Positions 15,508 to 23,356 of a stretch of DNA of 26,143 bases are shown here, piece after piece. This DNA comes from Emticicia sp031378715 (lineage in GTDB: Bacteria; Bacteroidota; Bacteroidia; Cytophagales; Spirosomataceae). The notes under the pieces are model-generated. The model was not told the DNA's origin, did not search any database, and saw only the letters and a list, made by a program, of their open reading frames with translations. Location: assembly GCA_031378715.1 (NCBI GenBank), contig JANNEN010000419.1, forward strand, positions 1 to 26,143, written 5' to 3'. Made by a program: the position numbers and the translations under genes. Every line of letters begins with the position of its first letter. Position 1 is the first letter of the stretch.

Positions 15508-15555
15508 AAATCAGCATTGACAATTATTACTAATTTTATATAATACAATACTCAC

Positions 15556-16050
15556 ATGGAATTGCTAACCCCAGCCATTGGTCTGCTATTTTGGATGGCA
15601 TTAGTTTTCGGAATTTTAGTTTTCTTCCTGAAAAAATTTGCTTGGAAACCAATCCTTTCCTCATTGAAAGAACGTGAAGACTCAATCGAGTCTGCCTTGC
15701 GAATGGCCGAAGAAACCCGTGCCGAAATGGCAAAATTGAAGTCCGATAATGATAAAATTTTGGCCGAAGCTCGTGCAGAGCGTGACAAGATGATTCGTGA
15801 CGCAAAAGGCATTACCGATAAGATGATTGCCGAAGCCAAAGATAAAGCCGTAATCGAAGGGAATAAAATTATTGCTGATGCTCGTGAGGCAATCCAGCAA
15901 GAAAAAACGGCAATGGTTGCCCAAATGAAAAAAGATATGGCGAGCTTTTCGATTGAAATCGCCGAGAAAGTAATCCGTAGAGAGTTAGCCGACAAAACTT
16001 CGCAAGAGGCACTGGTAACGTCACTTATTTCAGATGCAAATCTAAATTAA
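15556..16050 (+). CDS. atpF: ATP synthase Fo subunit b
   Basis: The 164-residue protein is subunit b of the peripheral stalk. A single N-terminal membrane helix (about 7-26, LLFWMALVFGILVFFLKKFA) is followed by WKPILSSLKEREDSIESAL, the typical start of the b-subunit coiled coil. The remainder is charged, Ala/Lys/Glu-rich and predicted helical to the C-terminus (IEIAEKVIRRELADK), where it contacts subunit delta. Length is normal. It lies 118 bases after atpE, and the gap to atpH is unusually long at 218 bases. Confidence 0.96.
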   Translation: MELLTPAIGLLFWMALVFGILVFFLKKFAWKPILSSLKEREDSIESALRMAEETRAEMAKLKSDNDKILAEARAERDKMIRDAKGITDKMIAEAKDKAVIEGNKIIADAREAIQQEKTAMVAQMKKDMASFSIEIAEKVIRRELADKTSQEALVTSLISDANLN

Positions 16051-16268
16051 TAGATTTGACGCACTAATCAAAAAAAATATACTGATTGTTTGCAATTTTT
16101 TGCTAACAGTTTACTACATTTTTACTTTGATTACTTAGTTTTTTGCGAATATTTAGTATTTTTTTGCAAAAGTTTGCAATATTTTTCAAATAAAATTTAG
16201 TTTATTAAAACACTCGGTTGTAAATTTGTGTTATTATAAAAAGCAACCCTGTATTCGCTCAAAATAAA
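16051..16268 (+). promoter_or_regulatory. AT-rich atpF-atpH spacer with candidate promoter
   Basis: The 218-base spacer is very AT-rich and contains five copies of TTTGC (16089, 16099, 16142, 16163, 16173). A candidate promoter consists of TTAG (16197-16200), a 20-base spacer and TAAATTTG (16221-16228), which matches the Bacteroidota -7 consensus exactly and the -33 element with one mismatch. It would start transcription roughly 35 bases before atpH. No reading frame of note is present. Confidence 0.4.
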
Positions 16269-16802
16269 ATGGCAAATTCAATAGTTGCATATAGGTACGC
16301 AAAGTCATTATTTGATTTAGCCACCGAGAAAAAAGTCATCAATGAGGTGAATGATGACATGGTTACGTTCAAAAAAGTTTGTGACGAAAATCGACAGTTT
16401 TTAGTAGTTTTGGGTAACCCAATTATCCGTCACCATGTAAAATTAGGAATTTTAAAAAAAACTTTTGAAAAAAATGTAAATCCTGTGACTTTCTCAATTT
16501 TTAGCGTCTTAACTAAGAAGAACAGAGAAAATTTGATTTATTCAATTGCTGAAGAGTTCGATAAGTTGTACAATCAACAGAAGGGAGTGCAAAAAGTTAC
16601 CGTCACAACCGTTACGACACTAACTGACGCACAAAGAGTAGAGTTTACGAAAGTGGTGAGCCAAGCAACGGGCAAGCAAGTGATTCTGGAAGAAAAAGTA
16701 AACGAAGATTTGATTGGAGGTTATATTTTAAGTGTAGGAGATACACAAATTGATACCTCAGTCAGAAAAAAGTTAAACGAATTAAAACTATCTTTGGTTT
16801 AA
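16269..16802 (+). CDS. atpH: ATP synthase F1 subunit delta
   Basis: The 177-residue protein is subunit delta (OSCP type), linking the b stalk to the top of F1. The N-terminal domain begins with IVAYRYAKSLFDLATEK, a family hallmark, and the C-terminal part has EEKVNEDLIGGYILSVGDTQ followed by IDTSVRKKLNELKLSL, also diagnostic. Length is normal. In most Bacteroidota atpA and atpG follow; here a terminator and an oppositely oriented hydrolase gene follow, so delta is cut off from the rest of F1. The preceding spacer carries a possible private promoter. Confidence 0.96.
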   Translation: MANSIVAYRYAKSLFDLATEKKVINEVNDDMVTFKKVCDENRQFLVVLGNPIIRHHVKLGILKKTFEKNVNPVTFSIFSVLTKKNRENLIYSIAEEFDKLYNQQKGVQKVTVTTVTTLTDAQRVEFTKVVSQATGKQVILEEKVNEDLIGGYILSVGDTQIDTSVRKKLNELKLSLV

Positions 16803-16818
16803 TTTCGTAAATGTAGAT

Positions 16819-16832
16819 GCGAGTAGGCTCGC
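16819..16832. repeat. small hairpin after atpH, preceded by GTAG
   Basis: GCGAG/CTCGC arms around a TAGG loop, two bases after a GTAG at 16813-16816. It resembles in layout the GTAG-plus-palindrome at 4744-4768 but is much shorter. Chance is possible. Confidence 0.3.
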
Positions 16833-16873
16833 CTTAAATAGTATTAGTTTTCATGGCTATAAAGTTGAGAAAT

Positions 16874-16899
16874 CCCCCGCCCATTAGGTGGGGTTTTTT
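16874..16899 (+). terminator. rho-independent terminator of the Fo operon
   Basis: CCCC pairs with GGGG across a small internal loop, with CC/GG closing a CATTA loop, and six T residues follow at 16894-16899. It lies about 70 bases after the atpH stop on the same strand and marks the end of the Fo transcript. Confidence 0.75.
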
Positions 16900-16967
16900 C
16901 TGTTACAGGAGGTAAGATTTGGACTGTTCCCCAAATGAGTTTTGATTTCCAATGATCAATTTTTGAG

Positions 16968-17876
16968 TCAGTTAGCTTTTTCAAACAGGCAAAAAAATTC
17001 GGGTAAAATTTCGGGTAAAACCCCAATTGGCAACTCGTGGCCGATGCCCTCCATGAGGATGAGTTTTGCCTGCGGAATAAACGACGCCAGTTTTTTTGAA
17101 TGCCCTACTGGCACGAGCGGGTCGGCCGTTCCGTGCATTATTAAAGTTGGTACACTGATTTTATGAAGTTCATTCAACCTCGACCCCGAAGCCACAACTG
17201 CACAAAATTGTTGAAATCGTGCCTTTGGATTCTGCCCTTTTCGCACCTCGATTGTGTGGGTAAATACGTCTCTAAAAAAATCCTCATTGAACCGAAATCT
17301 TTTTCCAGATAAAAATCGGTAGAGTTTCAGATAGTTAGCCACGCTTACTTCATTCAGGAAATATTTGCTTTTTATCGAAAAATTTTTAATTAAAAACGGC
17401 AAGAAAAGTCTAAATACTTTTTCTCTAATATTACGGGCAAACGACAAGTCAAGTGCGTGTCCCGAACTCATAATTAGTGTGAGTGTCAGCACCCGTTCGG
17501 GATACGAAATGCCGATGCGTTGGGCAACCATGCCACCCATCGAAACCCCCATGATGTGGGCTTGCTTGGTATTTAGGTAATCTAATAATTCGATGCTGTC
17601 ACGTGCCATAGTTTCGAGGGTATATGGCTGGCGTTTGTTCCAGTGATTGTTCATCCAAGTTGAAAGGCCAATATCACGGTTATCAAAACGAATAACGTAA
17701 TAACCTGCTTCGATGAGCGGTGTAAGTAGTATTTCGGACCACATAATGCACTGCGAATCAAGCCCCATGATGAGTAGGAGGGTAGGGTTTTCGGGATTTC
17801 CGAAGGCTTCGTAGTAAATCTCAATGCCGTTGCAAGGGGCTTTACCCGATTGGTGCGGTTTTAAGTTCTGTGTCAT
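16968..17876 (-). CDS. alpha/beta hydrolase
   Basis: The 302-residue protein has a complete alpha/beta hydrolase catalytic triad: Ser112 in the nucleophile elbow GVSMGG, Asp252 in HGTADPLVP and His280 in GIGHELP. The oxyanion segment LLLIMGLDSQCIMW and the VIRFDNRDIGLS strand resemble esterases of the aclacinomycin methylesterase-like group (RdmC type). There is no signal peptide, so it is cytoplasmic. A cap region lies between about 140 and 235. Substrate is unknown. It is encoded alone, divergent from the leucine-rich-repeat gene and convergent with the ATP synthase operon. Confidence 0.92.
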   Translation of the reverse strand: MTQNLKPHQSGKAPCNGIEIYYEAFGNPENPTLLLIMGLDSQCIMWSEILLTPLIEAGYYVIRFDNRDIGLSTWMNNHWNKRQPYTLETMARDSIELLDYLNTKQAHIMGVSMGGMVAQRIGISYPERVLTLTLIMSSGHALDLSFARNIREKVFRLFLPFLIKNFSIKSKYFLNEVSVANYLKLYRFLSGKRFRFNEDFFRDVFTHTIEVRKGQNPKARFQQFCAVVASGSRLNELHKISVPTLIMHGTADPLVPVGHSKKLASFIPQAKLILMEGIGHELPIGVLPEILPEFFCLFEKAN

Positions 17877-17983
17877 TTTGGCGAGTGTTTATAGCTATTT
17901 TATGTAACGAAAATACGGTTTTTTTTCCAAGAAAAAAATTAATTTCAACACATTTCCAAATAATTAACTAATTTATTAGTTAT

Positions 17984-18018
17984 GTTTATAAACCGTTTTT
18001 ACTAAACATTTTATAAAC
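17984..18018 (+). promoter_or_regulatory. repeated TTTATAAAC element before the LRR gene
   Basis: GTTTATAAAC, a perfect 10-base palindrome, lies at 17984-17993, and TTTATAAAC recurs at 18010-18018, directly against the ATG at 18019. This could be a paired operator or an AT-rich coincidence. Confidence 0.3.
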
Positions 18019-19449
18019 ATGAAAAATCTGCTACTATTAGTGTTTGTTGCTTTTTCTTCCTTTGGCCAGCAAAAAGTTTACTCTTCTACCGATTTTGAAT
18101 CAAAAGTGATGGGTATGAAGCAAATGAAAGAAACTTACCCAGTTTTGGGGGTTTTCAAATTAGATGAGAAAAAAGTGGAAACTAAGAATTATGATGCTTA
18201 TAAGCAATTAATTTATCACGATTTCTTGAAATTTGCTCGTAACAAAGGCATAAGATTTACTGATTTTGAATACAGGCCAATGTTGTTTTTTCCGATTTCA
18301 ATATTGGTTCAAAGCAATGGAGTGGCGGATTATTTGGTGTATGGATTGAAACCAGAAACAATTAGAATAAATAATAGACCAAAAAAACTTGACTCGCTTT
18401 CTACCGATGAAACAAGAATATTTGCCGAAATAGCCGAAAGTTTCTGTAAAGAATATAAGTTTCCTCAATTTCAAAATGTCACAAATTACAGTATTGGTTT
18501 GAACATAACTTTCGGGAAAATTCCAAGAAAAGTAAATAGTAGAGGCATTACCATGATTGAGGTGGCAGAAAAAACCACTCGCCCTGATACCGTTAAAAGC
18601 CTGATGTTCAATAAGTTGTATCTTGAAAAATTTCCCGAGGTAGTATTCAGATTCAAAAATCTGGAAGGTTTAGATTTATCCGATAACATGATTGAGCAAG
18701 TGCCGAGGCGAGTGTTGAAGTTGAAGAAATTGAAATTTTTGAATTTGAGCGGAAACTATGTGGATTATTCAACTTTCAAATTCAAGCGAAATAAAAATAT
18801 GAAATACTTGAATTTGCAGTTTACGGGCATGACCAAAATTCCGAAATCACTCCGCCGAAATCGTCGTTTGGAAATTTTATTTTTGGGGAATAATTCGCTC
18901 GTGTTTTCTGATAAAGATTTCAAGCGAATGAGCTACCTCAGAACGCTGAACCTGTATAATGTGCAAGCAACTAAACTTTCAAAATCAATCGGCAAACTTC
19001 AAAATCTTGAAGAATTAGACCTTTATTTTAATGATTTCAAATTCCTGCCCGACGAAATCTGTCAGTTAAAAGGTCTCAAAACCTTGGCCGTTGCCCACAA
19101 TCAACTTTGGAATTTGCCTGATGAACTTGCCAAAATGCCCAATTTGCAAGTACTTTACGCCCACCACAATCGCTTGAATAATTTACCCACACTGCCCAAT
19201 TTGAAGTTGCTGGATATTGGTCATAATCTTTTTAAGGTGTTTCCCGAACAAATTTATGGTTTGAAAAACTTAGAAGAAATCGACATAACTAACAACGAAA
19301 TCACGGACACGCCCGAAAAATTGAATACTTTACAAAACCTACAAAGGGTATTTATGCGTGGAAATGGATTTAGTAATAAAGAACAAAAAACCGCAGCCTT
19401 AGAAAAACTAACCGCTGATTTGGAGTTGAGAAAGGTGGTGGTTCGGTAG
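18019..19449 (+). CDS. exported leucine-rich-repeat protein
   Basis: The 476-residue protein begins with a signal peptide (KNLLLLVFVAFSSFGQQK), so it is probably periplasmic or surface-exposed. Residues about 20-190 form a domain I do not recognise. From about 192 to 455 come roughly a dozen leucine-rich repeats of 21-23 residues, for example NLEGLDLSDNMIEQVPRRV, KLKFLNLSGNYVDYSTF, NLEELDLYFNDFKFLPDEI and NLEEIDITNNEITDTPEKL. The repeats make a curved protein-binding surface; no kinase, ROC/COR or GTPase domain is attached. A TTTATAAAC direct repeat lies immediately before the ATG. The partner is unknown. Confidence 0.88.
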   Translation: MKNLLLLVFVAFSSFGQQKVYSSTDFESKVMGMKQMKETYPVLGVFKLDEKKVETKNYDAYKQLIYHDFLKFARNKGIRFTDFEYRPMLFFPISILVQSNGVADYLVYGLKPETIRINNRPKKLDSLSTDETRIFAEIAESFCKEYKFPQFQNVTNYSIGLNITFGKIPRKVNSRGITMIEVAEKTTRPDTVKSLMFNKLYLEKFPEVVFRFKNLEGLDLSDNMIEQVPRRVLKLKKLKFLNLSGNYVDYSTFKFKRNKNMKYLNLQFTGMTKIPKSLRRNRRLEILFLGNNSLVFSDKDFKRMSYLRTLNLYNVQATKLSKSIGKLQNLEELDLYFNDFKFLPDEICQLKGLKTLAVAHNQLWNLPDELAKMPNLQVLYAHHNRLNNLPTLPNLKLLDIGHNLFKVFPEQIYGLKNLEEIDITNNEITDTPEKLNTLQNLQRVFMRGNGFSNKEQKTAALEKLTADLELRKVVVR

Positions 19450-19542
19450 AAGATGCAAAGTTTTGTACACCCGATGCAATTTTGGGTCGTAGTTTTGGTA
19501 AAAAACACTTAGCTTTGAATTAGTTTTCAACAGATAATTGCT

Positions 19543-19851
19543 ATGCCCAAATTATTTTATAGCTCCTCGGAGGTAGCCGAAATATTAGATATTAATGTTT
19601 CAAAAGTTCGCTTTTATGAAAAAGCATTTAACCTGAATTTTCAGCGAAGCGGGCGAGATAGGAAAATCACCGAAAAAGATATTGCTCGGCTACGGAGTAT
19701 TATCGAAACGAAAGATAAAGGCAACCTCACACTCACGGGTACGAAGCGAAAGTTAAGCAATAAAACCGATGCCAATAAAAACAAAAACGCCCTCATTGCT
19801 AAATTACAGACAATAAGGGCATTTTTGGTCGAAACTTTGGACGAATTATGA
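19543..19851 (+). CDS. small MerR-type DNA-binding protein
   Basis: The 102-residue protein has an N-terminal MerR winged helix-turn-helix: LFYSSSEVAEILDINVSKVR with FYEK following, then RKITEKDIARLRSIIETKDK. The C-terminal part (about 60-102) is basic, then a short helix (ALIAKLQTIRAFLVETLDEL) that may be the dimerising coiled coil. No effector-binding domain or cysteine metal site is present. Such short MerR-like proteins are frequent in Bacteroidota, where they are regulators of unknown target. It follows the LRR gene after 93 bases on the same strand and converges with the outer membrane protein gene, leaving only 7 bases between stops. Confidence 0.88.
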   Translation: MPKLFYSSSEVAEILDINVSKVRFYEKAFNLNFQRSGRDRKITEKDIARLRSIIETKDKGNLTLTGTKRKLSNKTDANKNKNALIAKLQTIRAFLVETLDEL

Positions 19852-19858
19852 TTTGGTT

Positions 19859-21382
19859 TTAGAAGAACGTTCCAACCGAAACCACAAAACTTCTTTGATT
19901 ATTCGTAATATTTGCCGAGCCAAAATTGGCTGTATTGTTTAGCTCATAAGGCGTGTAAGCAGTCGTGAAGCGATTGAAAACTCCCGCCAAATCCACAAAA
20001 AACTTTGATGAACGATAACCCACGCCGCCCGTATAAATCAACTGCGAACGGTCCAAACCATCTACTTTCTGCTTGTAAGGGTCGGGCATATACTTGGCTC
20101 CGAGGCGTACTCTGATGTTTTCGATGCGGTATTCACCTCCTGCTTTGAGGTTTACTGCATCTTTATAAAAATTATTAATCGCCTTTTTCTGCTCGGCACT
20201 CCAAGCTGCATCTTGCGAATCAGTAATACCCATCTTGCTGTAACCTACATACTCGGCATCGGCCGTGATGAACCCTTTTTTATTCGGCAAAAAAAACGTA
20301 GCTCCTCCACTCGCTCTAAGCGGAGTTTTCAAATTATAGCTAAATTCGTTTTCATCAGTTCGGACAGTTTTGTAGTCAGTCACAATCGTATTTGGCTTTG
20401 TATCAATGGTTATTGATGAATTAAACAACTCATTGACTGTAATCCAGGATGGAGAATTAACATTTGCTCCCAGACTTATGTTATCAGAAACCTTGATAAT
20501 TGCTCCTACACCCAAATTAATTCCGCCACCACGGGTAAATAAATCATCATTATAATTGAAACCATTAAATGCCTTTCCCTGCGGAAACTGCTCGGTATAG
20601 CTGTTAAGGTTTTCGTAATTTAACCGTACAAGTCCAACTGAAAATCCGACGTAAGTTTTGTCATCAAAGTTCACACCATAACCCAAATTCCATTGGCTTT
20701 GTGACCCCGTTCCCGTAACATTCCCCGATTGATTTACTGGTAAACTTTTCTCTACCTTAGTATATGGGGCTCCGCTTCCCGAAATGGGGTCAATCATGAA
20801 GGCCTGATAGTACATCGCAGTAGGGTTTGCGGCACTACCTGTATTTGTATTAAACTCGTTGTCTAAGGTGGTAGAATTAGCACCTCTGCGATTAGCTTTT
20901 TCAGCAAAATAATCCATCATTGAGCTACGCTTGTTTTGTCCAGCGTACGCAAAATCACTGAGTAAATTGACTTGTTTTGAATATGTAATGGCAAATGTCG
21001 AGCGTTTCTTACGAGTTCCTTGGCCGCTACTACTCAAAATTAGACCTAACTGACCAATATTCGCATTGGAGGTAGTCTGAGGGCTGGTCGAACCCGTGTA
21101 GAGTGCGGAAGTACTGAGTGAGTTGAAAATCGGTGTAATGCTCAACTCTGAGCGATTATAAAATCCCAAGCCCGCTGGATTAGCTGAGGCATTGCCCGCA
21201 TCAGCACCCAAAGCGGTATAACTACCGCCCATACCCTGCATACGTGCCGAGCCAACGACTTTTGATTGAGAATATCGAAAAGCATCTTCTCCGTAGAAAT
21301 GCCCTCCTAAGCTCAATTGAGCTTGGCTATTCAGCCCTCCGAAGAGTAATGCCGAAGCTATAAAAATTCGTGTAAGTTTCAT
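19859..21382 (-). CDS. outer membrane beta-barrel protein, OmpP1/FadL-like
   Basis: From the ATG at 21380-21382 the product is 507 residues; an upstream TTG would add only four residues and is less likely. Residues 1-22 are a signal peptide (TRIFIASALLFGGLNSQAQ). The mature start contains GSARMQGMGGSYTALGADAG and NASANPAGLGFYNRSEL, typical of FadL/OmpP1-type transport porins. The rest is rich in alternating aromatic strands, and the C-terminus ends in Phe (SFVVSVGTFF) as barrel proteins do. It probably lets hydrophobic compounds cross the outer membrane, but the substrate is not visible. It may be transcribed separately from the upstream lipoprotein gene, since a terminator-like hairpin lies between them. 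Confidence 0.87.
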   Translation of the reverse strand: MKLTRIFIASALLFGGLNSQAQLSLGGHFYGEDAFRYSQSKVVGSARMQGMGGSYTALGADAGNASANPAGLGFYNRSELSITPIFNSLSTSALYTGSTSPQTTSNANIGQLGLILSSSGQGTRKKRSTFAITYSKQVNLLSDFAYAGQNKRSSMMDYFAEKANRRGANSTTLDNEFNTNTGSAANPTAMYYQAFMIDPISGSGAPYTKVEKSLPVNQSGNVTGTGSQSQWNLGYGVNFDDKTYVGFSVGLVRLNYENLNSYTEQFPQGKAFNGFNYNDDLFTRGGGINLGVGAIIKVSDNISLGANVNSPSWITVNELFNSSITIDTKPNTIVTDYKTVRTDENEFSYNLKTPLRASGGATFFLPNKKGFITADAEYVGYSKMGITDSQDAAWSAEQKKAINNFYKDAVNLKAGGEYRIENIRVRLGAKYMPDPYKQKVDGLDRSQLIYTGGVGYRSSKFFVDLAGVFNRFTTAYTPYELNNTANFGSANITNNQRSFVVSVGTFF

Positions 21383-21482
21383 TTTCTTGTGCAAAATGTT
21401 TGAAAAAAATAAATCAGATTCTTAGTCTTTTGTAAAATTACCGCATAAAAAATCAAAGAGGCTTAGGTATTTTTCAATAGAA

Positions 21483-21514
21483 AACCTCGCCAAACGCTAC
21501 GATTCAGCGAGGTT
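21483..21514 (-). terminator. terminator-like hairpin after the Gly-rich lipoprotein gene
   Basis: The arms AACCTCGC (21483-21490) and GCGAGGTT (21507-21514) pair perfectly over 8 bp with a 16-base loop. Read on minus, the stem runs into TTTTCT, consistent with a rho-independent terminator for the lipoprotein gene, which ends at 21570. On plus, six T residues occur 6 bases beyond the stem, so it may work both ways. Confidence 0.6.
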
Positions 21515-21569
21515 CTCAGATTTTTTCTTAAATTATCTCCAAAGGAGTATGAACGTTTCGTTATCAAAA

Positions 21570-22943
21570 TTATCTTGGTCCACGGCTGTTGCCTCCGCCC
21601 GAACTACCGCTCGAAGATGACCCCGAAGATGAGCGACCGCTTGACGAACTCCCGCTTGACGAACTTCCACCACCCCAACTTGATGATGAACTCGAAGGAG
21701 TTGATGAGCCTCTCGACCAGCTATCTGATGATGAGCCTCTCGATTGGCTATTGTTTCCACTGCCACTTGACTGATTGTCCGACGAGCGGCTTTGGGCTGA
21801 AGGGCGAGAATAATTATACCCCCCAGAGTTATTTGAGTTATTACTATTTGTTGATGATGAAGTAGAAGAACCTCCCTCCATACTACCATTGCGACGTGGA
21901 CGAGCGTAATAAGCATCGTTTGAGTTGCTTGGTGAGTTTGAGTTACTTGTTCCGCCTACACTTCGTGCGTTTTCACGGTTGTACTCGGTACTTGCCGAGC
22001 TACCATTCCAGCTACCGTTTCTTCTTGGTGCGGCATACTCGCCGTTGCTGTTACTGCCGTTACCTGTACGTGGTGTAGTGGTGTTTGTATTACCGTTACC
22101 ATACGAACTGCGACGACCATCGGCGGCATTTCCTGTATTGTTTACTGATGAGTTTGTAAAGCCTTTATTGTAAGTACTCGAACCGCTACCGCCGTCACGT
22201 GGGCCATAGGTGCGATTTGGTCTTGTACCCGCAATACCGTTTACTCCCGATGTTACGTTTCCGTAGTAATTATTAATGAAATAGTTATTGCCAAATCCTC
22301 GGTCATAAAACGAATTGAAGCCGTAAGGATTTCCCCATGAATTGAATCCACCACCAAAACCACCGCCCCAAAACGGGTCATTAAAACGGTTGAAGCCGTA
22401 CATTCCACCACCCCAAAAAGGGTCATTAAAGCGATTGAATCCCCCGAAACCACCACCCCATGGATCATTAAAGCGATTGAAACCGCCACCAAAACCAAGG
22501 CTTAGTCCGAAACCATTACCAAATCCACCACCGAATCCGTTATTAAAACCACCACCAAAACGATTGAACGGACTTGCCCAGCCCATTGGCTGACTCCAAG
22601 CGTAATCATTCCAGCCTGCCTGATAGCCATTAGAAAAACCATTAGAATAACCCGCACCACCACCACTGTTGCGGTTTACGCTGCGAGAGTTTACGTAGTT
22701 TTCATCATAATATTCGTCTGTACCCGTTGCTTGCTGATTTTGCTGCGGCTCTTCGGGTTGATAACGCTGTTCTTCGGCATACTGAGCCGTTTGTTTTTGC
22801 GAATAAACTACTTGTGGAGCATCTTTTGACGAACCATAGGTATCATCGTAATCTCCTTTGGTGGCAACTTGCTTTTGGCTACAGCCCCAAACACTCAAAA
22901 GAGCAGCTACCGATAAATACTTGATTGATTTGAAAGTGTTCAT
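21570..22943 (-). CDS. Gly/Asn/Ser-rich repetitive lipoprotein
   Basis: The 457-residue protein starts with a lipoprotein signal: hydrophobic stretch then SVWGC, with Cys21 as the lipidation site. Three zones follow. Residues about 22-90 are Gln/Glu/Tyr-rich. Residues about 94-230 are Gly/Phe/Asn-rich, with FNRFNDP repeated at 156-162, 169-175 and 184-190 and GGGFGN-type runs. Residues about 240-457 are Asn/Ser/Gly-rich and end in a nearly pure Ser/Gly tail (about 405-457). Two RRNGS motifs occur (307-311, 350-354). Low complexity predicts intrinsic disorder or an adhesive, surface-coating role; no enzyme domain is seen. Glycine-rich lipoproteins next to proS recur in some Bacteroidota by my recollection, but I cannot name a family. 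Confidence 0.8.
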   Translation of the reverse strand: MNTFKSIKYLSVAALLSVWGCSQKQVATKGDYDDTYGSSKDAPQVVYSQKQTAQYAEEQRYQPEEPQQNQQATGTDEYYDENYVNSRSVNRNSGGGAGYSNGFSNGYQAGWNDYAWSQPMGWASPFNRFGGGFNNGFGGGFGNGFGLSLGFGGGFNRFNDPWGGGFGGFNRFNDPFWGGGMYGFNRFNDPFWGGGFGGGFNSWGNPYGFNSFYDRGFGNNYFINNYYGNVTSGVNGIAGTRPNRTYGPRDGGSGSSTYNKGFTNSSVNNTGNAADGRRSSYGNGNTNTTTPRTGNGSNSNGEYAAPRRNGSWNGSSASTEYNRENARSVGGTSNSNSPSNSNDAYYARPRRNGSMEGGSSTSSSTNSNNSNNSGGYNYSRPSAQSRSSDNQSSGSGNNSQSRGSSSDSWSRGSSTPSSSSSSWGGGSSSSGSSSSGRSSSGSSSSGSSGGGNSRGPR

Positions 22944-23138
22944 TTTATTTATTAATTAAATGTTAGGTCTAAAAACTTAATTGGTACTTTGTCTTAAATT
23001 TATATACGTTTTGTGTATATGATGCGTAGTGATGTTGAAAGGTTGTATGGGTACAAAAATATTTTTATGATAAATACGAAAATTCAGAAAACTGTGATTG
23101 ATTTTGAGATTATCTTTCACAAACTTAATATAAAAACC

Positions 23139-23146
23139 TATCTTTG
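23139..23146 (+). promoter_or_regulatory. candidate -7 promoter element of proS (TATCTTTG)
   Basis: TATCTTTG matches the Bacteroidota -7 consensus TAnnTTTG exactly and is followed by CA, making the same 10-mer found before dnaA. The -33 element is not clear. If used, the transcript would carry a leader of about 205 bases before proS. Confidence 0.55.
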
Positions 23147-23206
23147 CAGACTTTTTTGGCTTAGAATTTAATTAGAATTTTACCCAAAGTTTTTGTCAGT
23201 ACGTTG

Positions 23207-23300
23207 TTTCAGTGAAGTAACGAATTTGGAGAGAATAAAGTTTTAGTTTATACATTTTTTCAAGTAATTGATTAAAATTACATCAAAGCTTTCACTGAAA
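23207..23300 (+). promoter_or_regulatory. inverted repeat in the proS leader
   Basis: TTTCAGTGAA (23207-23216) and TTCACTGAAA (23291-23300) are perfect complements over 10 bp, separated by 74 bases. Each arm is itself close to a palindrome (TTTCA-S-TGAA), so they may be two binding sites for a dimeric protein or the stem of a leader RNA. The second copy ends 56 bases before the proS start. Confidence 0.4.
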
Positions 23301-23356
23301 ATTAAAACGATAGAAAATATTCTTAATTCATCATTCTACATTATTAATTTATTTAT

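Larger units (their letters stand above)
22944..23356. other. 413-base divergent region between lipoprotein gene and proS
   Basis: AT-rich region that should contain the promoters of both divergent genes. On plus it holds a strong -7 element (23139-23146) and a 10-bp inverted repeat (23207-23300) inside the inferred proS leader. On minus, TATTTTTG at 23061-23054 could be a -7 element for the lipoprotein gene, but this match is weak in AT-rich DNA. No tRNA-like or T-box-like structure was recognised. Confidence 0.55.

Noticed and set aside
15552..15995. 147-codon minus-strand frame opposite atpF
   Set aside because: Antisense shadow of the Lys/Glu/Ala-rich coiled-coil codons of subunit b; no supporting promoter or motif.
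21533..21916. Minus-strand frame overlapping the lipoprotein gene
   Set aside because: Out-of-phase reading of the Ser/Gly repeat codons, giving a Val/Ala/His-rich product without features.
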